A stretch of DNA of 64,000 bases from Candidatus Nanoarchaeia archaeon (lineage in GTDB: Archaea; Nanobdellota; Nanobdellia; Woesearchaeales; JACPBV01). Positions 8,657 through 15,954 of the stretch are shown here, in pieces; within the stretch, counting starts at the first letter, position 1, and every line of letters starts with the position of its first letter. The position numbers and the translations under genes are program-made. The notes beneath the pieces were generated by a model. The model saw nothing but the letters and a program-made list of their open reading frames with translations. It did not search any database and was not told the origin of the DNA. Where the stretch lies: contig JANQNH010000018.1 of the NCBI GenBank assembly GCA_028279655.1, positions 248,001-312,000 of the forward strand. Reading direction: 5' to 3'.

Positions 8657-9159
8657 TAGAATATGATGATCTATTGGAAAGAGGATACAGCAAAAAAGAT
8701 GCCCAAAGGACAATCAATATAATCAAGAGGGCAGAGGAGAAGAAATCTCCCAGGATCAAATTTCTCGACACCATCATCTACTGGATATTGTTGATAGTGG
8801 CTATCATAGGAAATATGGTTATATCCATAATCCTAATCCCTTTTCTATTGGGTTTTAGGACTTTGCCCCTTTATCTGATCATAGTCGTTTTAGCTGCAAT
8901 GTTTGGATTCTTGTTCGATCAACTAATAAGGGATATTGAGAATCTTGAGAATCGGCATATCATCTTAGCATGGGCTTTTATACCTGCTCTGGCTATCATC
9001 AATACCTATTACATGACTTCTTTTACTAACCATGTGACTAAGACTCTAGAGCTGCCCCTAACATTGCATTCCCCTCTTCTTATAAGTGTAGTCTATGTGA
9101 TGGCTTTTATTCTTCCTTATTTGTTCCATAACATGTTAGAAATACCATCTAAATATTAA
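8653..9159 (+). CDS. Four-helix membrane protein of unknown function
   Basis: A protein of 168 residues. A charged N-terminal segment (RGYSKKDAQRTINIIKRAEEK) is followed by about four hydrophobic segments near residues 36-65, 70-92, 100-120 and 135-158. There is no family motif that I recognise. Overlap with the upstream gene places it as the membrane member of the three-gene operon, so the two helical proteins may be its cytosolic partners. Confidence 0.65.
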   Translation: MIEYDDLLERGYSKKDAQRTINIIKRAEEKKSPRIKFLDTIIYWILLIVAIIGNMVISIILIPFLLGFRTLPLYLIIVVLAAMFGFLFDQLIRDIENLENRHIILAWAFIPALAIINTYYMTSFTNHVTKTLELPLTLHSPLLISVVYVMAFILPYLFHNMLEIPSKY

Positions 9160-9162
9160 GAG

Positions 9163-9234
9163 GGTGGCCAGCGAGAATCGAACGCGCGCCACAGGATCCA
9201 CAGTCCTGTATTCTACCACTAAACTATGGCCACC
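9163..9234 (-). tRNA. tRNA-His (GTG)
   Basis: On the minus strand the acceptor stem is GTGGCCA/TGGCCAC, with an extra encoded G at position -1 facing C73, the tRNA-His identity pair. The D arm contains AGTTTAGTGGTAGAAT, the anticodon loop CTGTGGA gives anticodon GTG, and the T arm GCGTTCGATTCTCGC is canonical. No intron and no encoded CCA. A TATA-like element near 9262-9270 on the same strand serves as promoter. Confidence 0.95.
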
Positions 9235-9269
9235 ATACAAGCAATAAAATCCTAGAAACCTTATAAACT

Positions 9270-9464
9270 TTACTCTTCTTCTTTCTTCTTCATCAGCTTG
9301 GTTATATGCCCTGCTACTGTGTTCCTCAGCTTCTTGTTAGAGACTGTCGTATACTGCCCTACTACCTTCTTGTTCTCTTCGAAGTCTTCCTTGAAGTCTT
9401 CTTTATGCTCTTGCAGCAGTTTCTTTGTTGTTCTCTTGATAAGCTGTAGTTTTATTCTTCCCAT
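9270..9464 (-). CDS. rps17e: 30S ribosomal protein S17e
   Basis: A 64-residue protein starting MGRIKLQLIKRTTKKLL, the conserved beginning of S17e, with DFEENKKVVGQYTTVSNKKLRNTVAGHITKLM matching the rest of the family. The open frame extends further upstream, but that part runs into a GC-rich hairpin repeat and is not coding. A TATA-like TTTAAAAGG on the minus strand near 9484-9495 lies 25-28 nt before this ATG, supporting the choice and a leaderless mRNA. S17e is an archaeal/eukaryotic small-subunit protein. Confidence 0.92.
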   Translation of the reverse strand: MGRIKLQLIKRTTKKLLQEHKEDFKEDFEENKKVVGQYTTVSNKKLRNTVAGHITKLMKKKEEE

Positions 9465-9508
9465 GCACTTAAGAATTCTCATTCCTTTTAAATAACTTTT
9501 GGTTAGGG

Positions 9509-9618
9509 AAAACCACCACCAATGGCGCACACCGACCGGGGGTTGCCCCCTGCGGGGTGGTCGGTAGGTCAAATCCTAAGGATTTGACCGTCTGCCGCCA
9601 TTATTGGTGGTGGTTTTT
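9509..9618 (+). repeat. Hairpin repeat family A, copy A1
   Basis: Outer arms AAAACCACCACCAAT and ATTGGTGGTGGTTTT are perfectly complementary over 15 bp and continue as ATGGCG/CGCCAT. Inside are a GC-rich hairpin (ACCGACC...GGTCGGT with GGGGG-TTG-CCCCC at its tip) and a 10-bp hairpin GGTCAAATCC-TAA-GGATTTGACC. The inner part aligns with the reverse complement of 45361-45469, while the outer arms differ. It lies between divergent rps17e and rps13, outside both promoters. Confidence 0.85.
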
Positions 9619-9686
9619 CTATAATCTGTGGGTGATGGACAAAAATACAAACCTTTTTAAACAAAGACTAGTTTCCCACTATAAAC

Positions 9687-9735
9687 AGCCCGAGTTCAAC
9701 TGAGCGCTTTAGGGTAGTCAGTTGGAATTCTAGGC
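9687..9735 (+). promoter_or_regulatory. Leader hairpin of the S13 operon
   Basis: TATA-like CCTTTTTAAACA (9652-9663) puts the transcript start near 9685. The first ~50 nt fold as one stem: AGCC with GGCT at the ends and TTCAACTGA with TCAGTTGGAA (one bulged G) inside. In a genome where most mRNAs look leaderless, a ~60-nt structured leader before a ribosomal protein operon suggests autoregulation, for example by S4 or S13. Function is inferred. Confidence 0.45.
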
Positions 9736-9747
9736 TATGATATTAAA

Positions 9748-10239
9748 ATGGAGCAAAAAACACAACAGAAAGACTTCAAACATTTTGTAAGGATTGCTAA
9801 TACAGACCTGAATGGTGCTAGACCTATAATTACTTCTCTAAGGAAGATCAAGGGAGTTAGCTTTATGTTTGCAAACCTCGTGTGTCATCTAGCTAAGGTT
9901 GATAAGACAAAGAAGACAGGGGAACTGAGCGAAGAGGAGGTCAAGCGTATAGATGTTGTTATGAAGGATCCTCTTAAGGCAGGAACACCTATATGGATGA
10001 TTAACCGAAGGAAGGACGTTGAGACAGGAGAGGATAAGCACCTTATCTCTGCAGACCTGACATTTACACAAGATAATGATATCAAGATAATGAAGAAGAT
10101 AAAATCCTATAGGGGAGTAAGGCATATACTCAACCAGCCGGTCAGAGGACAGAAGACAAAGAGCAACTTCAGAGAGAATAAAGGCAAGGTCCATCTGGGG
10201 GTCAAGAAGAAGGCAGGAGCTAAATCCGGCAGGCCATAA
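9748..10239 (+). CDS. rps13: 30S ribosomal protein S13
   Basis: A protein of 163 residues with a clear archaeal S13p pattern: FVRIANTDLNGARPIITSLRKIKGV at the start, DVETGEDKHLISADL in the middle and the RNA-binding tail SYRGVRHILNQPVRGQKTKSN. It sits at the head of the 30S subunit and contacts S19 and tRNA. First gene of the S13-S4-S11-RpoD unit, the classical archaeal order. Preceded by a structured ~60-nt leader. Confidence 0.96.
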   Translation: MEQKTQQKDFKHFVRIANTDLNGARPIITSLRKIKGVSFMFANLVCHLAKVDKTKKTGELSEEEVKRIDVVMKDPLKAGTPIWMINRRKDVETGEDKHLISADLTFTQDNDIKIMKKIKSYRGVRHILNQPVRGQKTKSNFRENKGKVHLGVKKKAGAKSGRP

Positions 10240-10258
10240 AGATTCTAAGGAGTAAAAA

Positions 10259-10951
10259 ATGGGTCATCCAAAACTTAAGAAGAAAACATACAGCAAGCCA
10301 ACACATCCCTGGCAGAAGGAGAGATTAGAGATAGAGAGAGAACTACTGAAAGAGTTTGGGCTGAAGAATAAGGAAGAGGTGTGGAAAGCAAACGCTCTGC
10401 TTAGGAAATATGCAAAACAGGCTAAAACACTAATCGCTTTAAGTTCACCACAATCAGAGATCGAAAGAGCAAAATTACTTAAGAAGCTGACATCGCTTGG
10501 ATTTATAGAAGAGACAGCAAAGCTAGAGGATGTCTTGACAATAACCTTGAATGATATCCTTAGCAGAAGACTTCAGACAATTATCTTTAAGAAAGGATTA
10601 TCCAAATCCATCAGACAGGCCAGACAGTTTATAACCCATGAACATGTCTCTATAGGGGATAAGAAGATCACTTCTCCATCTTATCTGGTTTCAAAGAAAG
10701 AGGAACCTTCGATTAGTTTTGCTTCAAATTCTTCGTTGGTAAGTCCTGACCATCCGGAAAGGACCCTGGAGAAACAACAGGCTCCGGCTGTTTCAGAAAA
10801 GAAGAAGGAGACAAAAGAAGATAAGTCTAAGGATGATAAAAAAGAAACCAAGGATGAAAAGCCAAAAGAAGATAAGAAACCTGTTGAAAAGAAGGAAGAG
10901 AAACCAAAAGAAGAGAAGAAAGAAGCTAAGCCAGATAAGGATAAAAAATGA
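10259..10951 (+). CDS. rps4: 30S ribosomal protein S4 with Lys/Glu-rich tail
   Basis: A protein of 230 residues. [25 protein letters not shown] is the archaeal S4 start, and the S4 RNA-binding domain lies near residues 100-150 ([33 protein letters not shown]). After about residue 175 comes an unusual ~55-residue tail made almost only of K, E, D and P; typical archaeal S4 is nearer 170-190 residues. The tail is probably disordered. An SD-like GGAG precedes the ATG. Primary 16S rRNA binder and, in bacteria, an operon autoregulator. Its stop overlaps the rps11 start. Confidence 0.95.
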   Translation: MGHPKLKKKTYSKPTHPWQKERLEIERELLKEFGLKNKEEVWKANALLRKYAKQAKTLIALSSPQSEIERAKLLKKLTSLGFIEETAKLEDVLTITLNDILSRRLQTIIFKKGLSKSIRQARQFITHEHVSIGDKKITSPSYLVSKKEEPSISFASNSSLVSPDHPERTLEKQQAPAVSEKKKETKEDKSKDDKKETKDEKPKEDKKPVEKKEEKPKEEKKEAKPDKDKK

Positions 10952-11388
10952 GACCTGAACACAAAAGCACAGAAAGACCAAGAACCCAGCACAGGCAGAG
11001 ACCTTCAAGATGGGGAGTAGCACACATCTATTCTAGCTATAACAATACTATAATCCATATCACTGACATATCTGGTACGGAAACTTTGGCTCTGGCATCA
11101 GGCGGCCAGGTTGTAAAATCTGACAGGATGGAGAGTTCTCCGACAGCCGCTATGGCTGCTGCTAAGAAGGCAGCTGAGCTTGCGAAGGATAAGGGTATCG
11201 ACAGTATTCATGTTAAGATAAAGGCTCCAGGAGGGCATAATGGCCCTAACAATCCAGGTCCAGGAGCCCAGGCAGCAGTAAGAGCATTATCAAGAATGGG
11301 ATTACGAATAGGAATAATAGAAGATGTTACACCTATCCCTCATGATGGGTGCAGGAAAAAAGGCGGTAAAAGAGGTAGAAGAGTATGA
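10948..11388 (+). CDS. rps11: 30S ribosomal protein S11
   Basis: A protein of 146 residues. The core [33 protein letters not shown], the [20 protein letters not shown] segment and the C-terminus [20 protein letters not shown] are unmistakable S11. It lines the 30S platform near the mRNA exit. It overlaps rps4 and rpoD by 4 nt each (ATGA), so the unit is tightly coupled. Confidence 0.97.
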   Translation: MRPEHKSTERPRTQHRQRPSRWGVAHIYSSYNNTIIHITDISGTETLALASGGQVVKSDRMESSPTAAMAAAKKAAELAKDKGIDSIHVKIKAPGGHNGPNNPGPGAQAAVRALSRMGLRIGIIEDVTPIPHDGCRKKGGKRGRRV

Positions 11389-12194
11389 TCGAAACAAGGT
11401 TATTAAGTCAGGATAAAGAAAAGAACAAGCTTTCTTTTGTTTTAATGAATTCGACGCCTTCATTCGCAAATGTAGTAAGAAGGATGATGCTTGAGGAAGT
11501 ACCTGTAATGGCTATTGAGGATATTGAGTTTAGAAAGAACAATTCCATCTTATATGATGAGATTGTTGCCCACAGGATGGGCCTTTTGCCTTTGACAACA
11601 GATCTTAAGTCATATAACCTGCCGGAAGAATGCAAGTGCCAAGGAAAGGGGTGTGCACGATGCCAATTGAAGCTTACATTGAAAGCCAAAGGGCCAGGCA
11701 TAGTTTATGCATCTGACCTCCATACCAGGGATGCTGCTGTAAAGCCAGTTTATCCAAAGGCACCAATAGTCAAGCTGTTGAAAGGACAGAGTCTGGAGTT
11801 AGAGGCAACAGCTATGCTTGGAAAAGGCAAGGAACATGTTAAGTGGTCTCCCGGTCATGTATATTACAAGGTAAAGCCTGCCATTGAGATCGATATGGGA
11901 AAATGTGATGGCTGCGGCAAATGTATAGAGCAATGCCCTACCAAGACTATTGAGATAAAGGATAACAAAGCGGTGGTTTCAAAAGATCACCTAATGGATT
12001 GTCATTTATGTAATGCATGTGTTGACTCATGCCCAAAGGAATCAGTTACTGTAAAAGGATCAGATGATTTTATCTTTTATCTGGAGTCATGGGGTCAACT
12101 AGACTGCAAGAGGATTGTACTGGAGGCTTCAAAGATATTGAACGATAAACTGGACGAATTTACTGACAAACTCAAGCAGGCAAAACTCTCATGA
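11385..12194 (+). CDS. rpoD: DNA-directed RNA polymerase subunit D with ferredoxin-like domain
   Basis: A protein of 269 residues. The alpha-like N-terminal dimerisation domain begins [35 protein letters not shown] Cys cluster [11 protein letters not shown] lies near residues 83-93. The inserted ferredoxin-like domain has two complete cysteine sets, [12 protein letters not shown] and [12 protein letters not shown], enough for two [4Fe-4S] clusters. D pairs with L to nucleate RNAP assembly. Some archaea have lost one or both clusters; here both appear intact. Part of the S13-S4-S11 operon by ATGA overlap; a tRNA-Leu gene follows 7 nt later. Confidence 0.96.
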   Translation: MIETRLLSQDKEKNKLSFVLMNSTPSFANVVRRMMLEEVPVMAIEDIEFRKNNSILYDEIVAHRMGLLPLTTDLKSYNLPEECKCQGKGCARCQLKLTLKAKGPGIVYASDLHTRDAAVKPVYPKAPIVKLLKGQSLELEATAMLGKGKEHVKWSPGHVYYKVKPAIEIDMGKCDGCGKCIEQCPTKTIEIKDNKAVVSKDHLMDCHLCNACVDSCPKESVTVKGSDDFIFYLESWGQLDCKRIVLEASKILNDKLDEFTDKLKQAKLS

Positions 12195-12201
12195 TTATCA
12201 T

Positions 12202-12285
12202 GCGAGAGTGCCGGAGTGGTCAAACGGGCAAGGTTGAGGGCCTTGTGGCTTAGTGCCTGCGCGAGTTCAAACCTCGTCTCTCGCA
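12202..12285 (+). tRNA. tRNA-Leu (GAG)
   Basis: Acceptor stem GCGAGAG/CTCTCGC with discriminator A. The anticodon stem CAAGG/CCTTG encloses loop TTGAGGG, giving anticodon GAG (CUU/CUC). A long variable arm (TGGCTTAGTGCCTGC region) marks a class II tRNA, and the T arm is GCGAGTTCAAACCTCGT. No intron and no encoded CCA. It lies between rpoD and rpl18e within 20 nt of each, so it is probably excised from the ribosomal operon transcript. Confidence 0.95.
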
Positions 12286-12301
12286 CTCATATTATAATAA
12301 A

Positions 12302-12664
12302 ATGAAACCGACTGGAGCAACAAACCCAATCTTATTGGGGCTGATTGAAGATCTGAAGAAGAAATCAGTAGAACAGAAAGTAAACATCTGGAATAAGGTA
12401 GCAACAGATCTCCAAAGACCTACAAGGAAAAGGAGACTTGTTAATCTATCAAAGATCAATTCCTACTCAAAAGAGAATGAAACGATACTTGTACCTGGTA
12501 AGGTGCTGGGTTCTGGTATCCTGGACCATAAGGTTACGATATCTGCATATCAGTTCTCAGATGGAGCTAAGGAGAAGCTTCAAAAGGTCGGGGCGAAGAT
12601 AATACCCCTTAACGAATTGATAAAGGAGAGCCCAAAGGGAAAGGGCATAAGGATTATAGGTTAA
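12302..12664 (+). CDS. rpl18e: 50S ribosomal protein L18e
   Basis: A protein of 120 residues. TGATNPILLGLIEDLKKKS at the start, WNKVATDLQRPTRKRRLVNLSKIN, and the glycine-rich VPGKVLGSGILDHKVTISAYQFS define archaeal L18e (L15 superfamily). It is followed by L13 after 1 nt. This L18e-L13-S9-RpoN order is conserved in archaea. Confidence 0.95.
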   Translation: MKPTGATNPILLGLIEDLKKKSVEQKVNIWNKVATDLQRPTRKRRLVNLSKINSYSKENETILVPGKVLGSGILDHKVTISAYQFSDGAKEKLQKVGAKIIPLNELIKESPKGKGIRIIG

Positions 12665-12665
12665 A

Positions 12666-13079
12666 ATGATAATTGACGCGACAAACATGATCTTAGGAAG
12701 ACTGGCCAGTTTTGCAGCTGAGAAATCCCAGTTGGGAGAAGATATTAGGATAATCAACTGTGAAAATGCTATAGTTACTGGCAATAAGAAAAGGACACTT
12801 AAGGATTATAATGAAAAATTGCAGATGGGTTCAAGCACAAGAGGGCCCTTTACTCCTAAAAGAGCAGACAGGTTTGTGAAGAGAACAATAAGAGGGATGC
12901 TTCCTTACAATAAGGAGATCGGGAAGAAAGCCCTTAAGAGGATAAGATGCTATATCGGAGTTCCTGAGGAGCTTAAGGATAAAAAGGTAGAGCAGCTGAA
13001 GAAGATGGACAGGTCGAAACTTACTGTGGTTAAATTTATCAAAGTGGGTGAAATCTGCAGAAACATAGGTGCAAAATGA
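12666..13079 (+). CDS. rpl13: 50S ribosomal protein L13
   Basis: A protein of 137 residues, normal for archaeal L13. It starts [21 protein letters not shown], has the [12 protein letters not shown] strand, and [27 protein letters not shown] is the family core. A 23S rRNA binder needed early in assembly. Its stop overlaps the rps9 start (ATGA). Confidence 0.96.
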   Translation: MIIDATNMILGRLASFAAEKSQLGEDIRIINCENAIVTGNKKRTLKDYNEKLQMGSSTRGPFTPKRADRFVKRTIRGMLPYNKEIGKKALKRIRCYIGVPEELKDKKVEQLKKMDRSKLTVVKFIKVGEICRNIGAK

Positions 13080-13477
13080 AAACAATAGTTACTTCGGGAA
13101 AAAGAAAAAGAGCAATTGCCAGAGCCGCTATAAAGGAAGGGAAAGGCAGGGTCAGGATTAATGGCAAGATTCTTGATTGTTATGAACCTAGGATGTACAG
13201 GCTTAGACTGAGAGAGCCTTTGATCTTAGCTGGAGATACTGTAAATAAGGTAGATATCGATGTCAATGTTATTGGTGGAGGGATAGCCTCTCAGGCAGAA
13301 GCTTCCAGACTGGCTATTGCAAGGGCTCTTCTGGAGTTTGCAAAAAGCGAAAGATTAAAAGAAAGATTTTTAAAATATGACAGACAGCTTCTAGTTGCTG
13401 ACGTTCGAAGGAAGGAACCTTCGAAACCAAACAGACATGGTCAGGCCAGGGCTAAACGTCAGAAGTCATACAGGTAA
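13076..13477 (+). CDS. rps9: 30S ribosomal protein S9
   Basis: A protein of 133 residues. [25 protein letters not shown] is the S9 start, [24 protein letters not shown] the core, and the positively charged tail ends in KRQKSYR, the conserved end that reaches tRNA in the P site. It overlaps rpl13 by 4 nt; rpoN follows after 10 nt. Confidence 0.97.
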   Translation: MKTIVTSGKRKRAIARAAIKEGKGRVRINGKILDCYEPRMYRLRLREPLILAGDTVNKVDIDVNVIGGGIASQAEASRLAIARALLEFAKSERLKERFLKYDRQLLVADVRRKEPSKPNRHGQARAKRQKSYR

Positions 13478-13487
13478 GGGTGATACA

Positions 13488-13685
13488 ATGATAATACCAA
13501 TAAGATGCTTTTCATGCGGAAAACCTTTAGGTCATCTATGGGAAGAATTCCAGGAAAGAGTTAAGAAAGGAGATGACAAGAAGAAGGTAATGGATGAGTT
13601 AGGTATGGAAAGGTATTGCTGCAGGGCCTTGTTCTTAGGGCATGTTGATCTTATAGATGTCTCAGCTCAGTTTAAGAAGGTCTGA
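13488..13685 (+). CDS. rpoN: DNA-directed RNA polymerase subunit N
   Basis: A 65-residue zinc-binding subunit. [15 protein letters not shown] gives the first Cys pair and RYCCR the second. The start is the ATG at 13488, because the family begins MIIP; an earlier in-frame ATG at 13395 lies inside rps9. It bridges subunits D and L with the largest subunits. The usual neighbour rpoK is not present downstream. Confidence 0.96.
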   Translation: MIIPIRCFSCGKPLGHLWEEFQERVKKGDDKKKVMDELGMERYCCRALFLGHVDLIDVSAQFKKV

Positions 13686-13686
13686 G

Positions 13687-13953
13687 ATGATACTCTACTG
13701 TTATTATCATGCGGTTTCTAGGGATCATAATAGAGAACCTGATGATTCAGAAGTTAGGGCTTTTATCCAGGATAATATCTTAGATCATCTTCAGCTAGCA
13801 CCTGGAGAGAAAGAGGCTTACATAAAAGAAACTCTTGTAACGACCTCTTGTAATCTGAGTTTGTTTGTTTCTAATTATGTACCTCCTCATGGATTTGGGG
13901 AATTGCATCGAGAATATCCAAAGATGTTTACAGTGGATACTGACCATATTTAG
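13687..13953 (+). CDS. Small unknown protein downstream of rpoN
   Basis: An 88-residue protein from ATG 13687, 1 nt after the rpoN stop. Not recognised. It begins MILYCYYHAVSRDHN and is acidic in its middle, with mixed secondary structure and no membrane segment. It occupies the place where rpoK often lies but does not resemble RpoK. Probably expressed with the ribosomal operon. Confidence 0.5.
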   Translation: MILYCYYHAVSRDHNREPDDSEVRAFIQDNILDHLQLAPGEKEAYIKETLVTTSCNLSLFVSNYVPPHGFGELHREYPKMFTVDTDHI

Positions 13954-13956
13954 ATC

Positions 13957-14028
13957 CTATTTCTCCAGGAATTCGCTCATCTTATCATCAAGGTCGTAAA
14001 GACCCATGTATTCTTTGTATATGTTCAT
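13957..14028 (-). CDS. 23-residue microprotein, third gene of the small-protein operon
   Basis: ATG at 14028 preceded by a strong SD, GGAGGTGA (14039-14046, minus strand), 10 nt upstream. The peptide starts MNIYKEYMGLY and ends DDKMSEFLEK. The end closely matches that of the 24-residue peptide at 14202-14276 (DDDKMKEFLEK), so the two look paralogous. The matching ends, the good ribosome binding site and the packing with its neighbours argue that it is translated. Function unknown. Confidence 0.5.
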   Translation of the reverse strand: MNIYKEYMGLYDLDDKMSEFLEK

Positions 14029-14031
14029 CTT

Positions 14032-14205
14032 TTAGATTTCACCTCCTTCTTTCTTTTGATCCTCTTTATCTCTTACTCTTTCTCTTCTGCGGTTTCCTGC
14101 ACATTCGGTGTTTCCACAAGTGACCATCCTTTCGAACTGCGCAGGGAAATCTATCTCACTGAAACTTTCTCCGCAGAATCTACATATCTTGGTTTTGGAG
14201 CTCAT
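14032..14205 (-). CDS. 57-residue zinc-ribbon-like small protein
   Basis: ATG at 14205 overlaps the stop of the upstream 24-residue ORF (ATGA), with AAGGAG (14217-14222, minus strand) as SD. It encodes MSSKTKICRFCGE, then CGNTEC about 20 residues later: two Cys pairs spaced like a zinc ribbon. The tail is basic and acidic (RRRERVRDKEDQKKEGG). It may bind nucleic acid or act as a small regulator. It lies between two similar microproteins, and the three are probably one transcript. The family is not recognised. Confidence 0.55.
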   Translation of the reverse strand: MSSKTKICRFCGESFSEIDFPAQFERMVTCGNTECAGNRRRERVRDKEDQKKEGGEI

Positions 14206-14276
14206 TTTTCCAAGAACTCCTTCATCTTATCATCATCACATTCGATGAAAAACCAATATGTTTCTTCATCTTCCAT
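14202..14276 (-). CDS. 24-residue microprotein, first of the small-protein operon
   Basis: ATG at 14276 has a perfect AGGAGG (14284-14289, minus strand) 7 nt upstream. The acidic peptide starts MEDEETYWFF and ends DDDKMKEFLEK, the same ending as the 23-residue peptide two genes on. The frame is open further upstream to a GTG at 14402, but the AGGAGG makes the ATG the better start. Stop and next start overlap (ATGA). Function unknown. Confidence 0.5.
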   Translation of the reverse strand: MEDEETYWFFIECDDDKMKEFLEK

Positions 14277-14441
14277 GTTTTTTCCTCCTCTTTTGGTTAT
14301 TGGGATATGCTTTCTGGTTTCTGGCCATGGGCATATGCCCTGGGTTTTGTTTATCCCGGCGTGTGCAGAAATTTTTTGTTTTCTGACATGCTTAAGAACC
14401 ACCAGCTTTTGGTTGAGGGTTCTTGTTATCTACGAACTTCG

Positions 14442-14458
14442 TTATTGAAGCTCAATAA
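14442..14458. promoter_or_regulatory. Inverted repeat operator O1 of the microprotein operon
   Basis: Perfect 7-bp inverted repeat TTATTGA-AGC-TCAATAA. It lies at the predicted transcription start of the minus-strand microprotein operon (TATA-like stretch at 14478-14490), where a bound protein would block initiation. A near-identical site lies at 14509-14525. Confidence 0.55.
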
Positions 14459-14508
14459 TGAATTACGAAATACTAACTTATATATAAACTTTTCTATTCT
14501 GGAGTACA

Positions 14509-14525
14509 ATATTGAGCCTCAATAT
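14509..14525. promoter_or_regulatory. Inverted repeat operator O2 before the HTH-receiver gene
   Basis: Perfect 7-bp inverted repeat ATATTGA-GCC-TCAATAT, same half-site as O1 with identical spacing of three bases. It abuts the TATA box GATTTAAATA (14531-14540) of the downstream plus-strand regulator, at the BRE position. The natural candidate ligand is the winged-helix protein encoded at 14563. Confidence 0.55.
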
Positions 14526-14562
14526 AGAAAGATTTAAATACTATGAGTGATTTCTAGTTGAT

Positions 14563-15576
14563 ATGGGGGTAGAAAAGACAATTATTGGACTACTTAGTAA
14601 GAGACCTGAGGGAGTTTCTATAAGTGATATCTCATCTTTTACAGGCCACACCCGAGCAACTGCAGCCAAGTATCTCGAGCTCATGAAGCTACAGAATAAG
14701 GTCGATCTTAGAGAGGTTGGGAAGGCGAAGCTTTGGGTTTTGACTGACAAGGTCAAGAAGATCCTTATAGCCGAGGATGAAGATAATATCCGCAAGCTTA
14801 TCAAGATCATATTGAGCAAGGGAGAATACGCTCTTATCGAGGCAAGGGATGGTGAGGAGGCCTTGGAAAAGGTAAGCGAAGAGATGCCGGACCTGATAGT
14901 TCTTGATCTGATGATGCCTAAGATCGACGGTGTTGAGGTGTGCAGGCAGATAAAAAAGAATGCACTTACCAAGAAGATACCTGTGATCATGCTTACTGCA
15001 AAGAGAGAGATGAAGGATAAGGTAATCGGCATTACTGTTGGTGCTGACGATTATCTTACAAAGCCTTTTGATCCAAGAGAGCTTAGAGTCCGTGTAAAGA
15101 CATTCTTGGATCAGGGAAACAAGGATAGGAATTCCATTACGAACTTACCTATAGTCTATGATGTGGTGAAGAAGATAAAGAGTCTTGATAGCAAGCTCGA
15201 GGCTTATTCTATTACATTCAAGAACCTAGAGGTTTATAAAAAGAATTATGGTTTTTCAAAGACCGATGAGCTGATAAGGTTGACATCACAGATAATCACC
15301 CATATACTGGATAAGCTTAGCGAGAAGAGCTTTGCAGGCCATATAGGTCATGATATAATGGTCGCAGTGGAGAAGGACCGGGCAAAGGATGTTTCTAAGG
15401 AAATAATAAATGAATTTGAGTCAACTGTACCTTTTTTCTATGATGCGGATTATGAGAATATCGATTTTAAGAAGAACCTTATCCTAAAGACAGACAGAAA
15501 AGGAAAGATCGGAAAGATCCCGTTGATACAGTTGGATATCAAAAAAATGGATGGGAATCCGGATAAAGGTGATTAA
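14563..15576 (+). CDS. Winged-helix, receiver and degenerate GGDEF-like regulator
   Basis: A protein of 337 residues. Residues 1-65 form a winged helix (LLSKRPEGVSISDISSFTGH); 66-190 form a receiver with the acidic pair AEDED, phospho-acceptor D115 in VLDLMMPK and the conserved Lys in LTKPFD. Residues ~200-337 follow the GGDEF fold (ITNLP for GLPN; YKKNYGFSKTDELIRL for the NDxYGHxxGDxLL block), but the signature reads HIGHDIM, so cyclic-di-GMP synthesis is not expected. TATA-to-ATG distance is 27 nt, suggesting a leaderless mRNA. A second receiver and a histidine kinase follow at once. Probably a DNA-binding response regulator acting at O1 and O2. Confidence 0.8.
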   Translation: MGVEKTIIGLLSKRPEGVSISDISSFTGHTRATAAKYLELMKLQNKVDLREVGKAKLWVLTDKVKKILIAEDEDNIRKLIKIILSKGEYALIEARDGEEALEKVSEEMPDLIVLDLMMPKIDGVEVCRQIKKNALTKKIPVIMLTAKREMKDKVIGITVGADDYLTKPFDPRELRVRVKTFLDQGNKDRNSITNLPIVYDVVKKIKSLDSKLEAYSITFKNLEVYKKNYGFSKTDELIRLTSQIITHILDKLSEKSFAGHIGHDIMVAVEKDRAKDVSKEIINEFESTVPFFYDADYENIDFKKNLILKTDRKGKIGKIPLIQLDIKKMDGNPDKGD

Positions 15577-15577
15577 C

Positions 15578-15943
15578 ATGACAAAAAAAATATTAGTTAT
15601 AGAAGATGAACCACATATATCAAATCTGGTGAAGGTCATCTTGGAAAAGAATGGTTTTGAGGTTCTGCAATCGTTTGTTGGGGAAGAAGGTCTGAATCTT
15701 GCAGTACAGGAAAAACCGGACCTGGTTGTTTTGGATGTGATGATGCCAAACATGGACGGTTTTGAGGTTGCTAAGAGACTGACGGGGAACGAGGATACTA
15801 AGGACATCCCTATAGTCATGCTTAGTTCGGCAGCACAGTTCAAGGATAAGATGAAAGGTATAGATGCAGGAGCAATGGATTATATCACCAAGCCTTTTGA
15901 TAAGGATGAGTTGTTGGCTAAGGTTAAGGAATACACCAAGTGA
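15578..15943 (+). CDS. Stand-alone response regulator receiver
   Basis: A 121-residue single receiver (CheY-like). Acidic pocket EDE (9-11), phospho-acceptor D53 in VLDVMMPN, conserved Ser in MLSS, Lys in ITKPFD. The ATG at 15578 lies 1 nt after the upstream stop; an earlier in-frame ATG inside the upstream gene is rejected. Without an output domain it probably relays phosphate between the kinase that follows and the HTH-receiver protein. Confidence 0.9.
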   Translation: MTKKILVIEDEPHISNLVKVILEKNGFEVLQSFVGEEGLNLAVQEKPDLVVLDVMMPNMDGFEVAKRLTGNEDTKDIPIVMLSSAAQFKDKMKGIDAGAMDYITKPFDKDELLAKVKEYTK

Positions 15944-15954
15944 TTTAAGCTAAC

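Noticed and set aside
9465-9572. N-terminal extension of S17e through the GC-rich repeat
   Set aside because: S17e begins MGRI, a TATA box lies between the extension and that ATG, and the extra residues come from repeat A1.
14320-14345. Palindrome GGGCATATGCCC as an operator
   Set aside because: It is short, far from any TATA box and inside the possible leader of the microprotein operon; no second copy was seen.
14202-14402. 66-codon GTG-start ORF containing the 24-residue microprotein, and possible 12- and 22-codon ORFs upstream (14351-14389, 14266-14334)
   Set aside because: A perfect AGGAGG sits 7 nt before the internal ATG, and the upstream part has no family-like pattern. The short upstream ORFs lack comparable ribosome binding sites.
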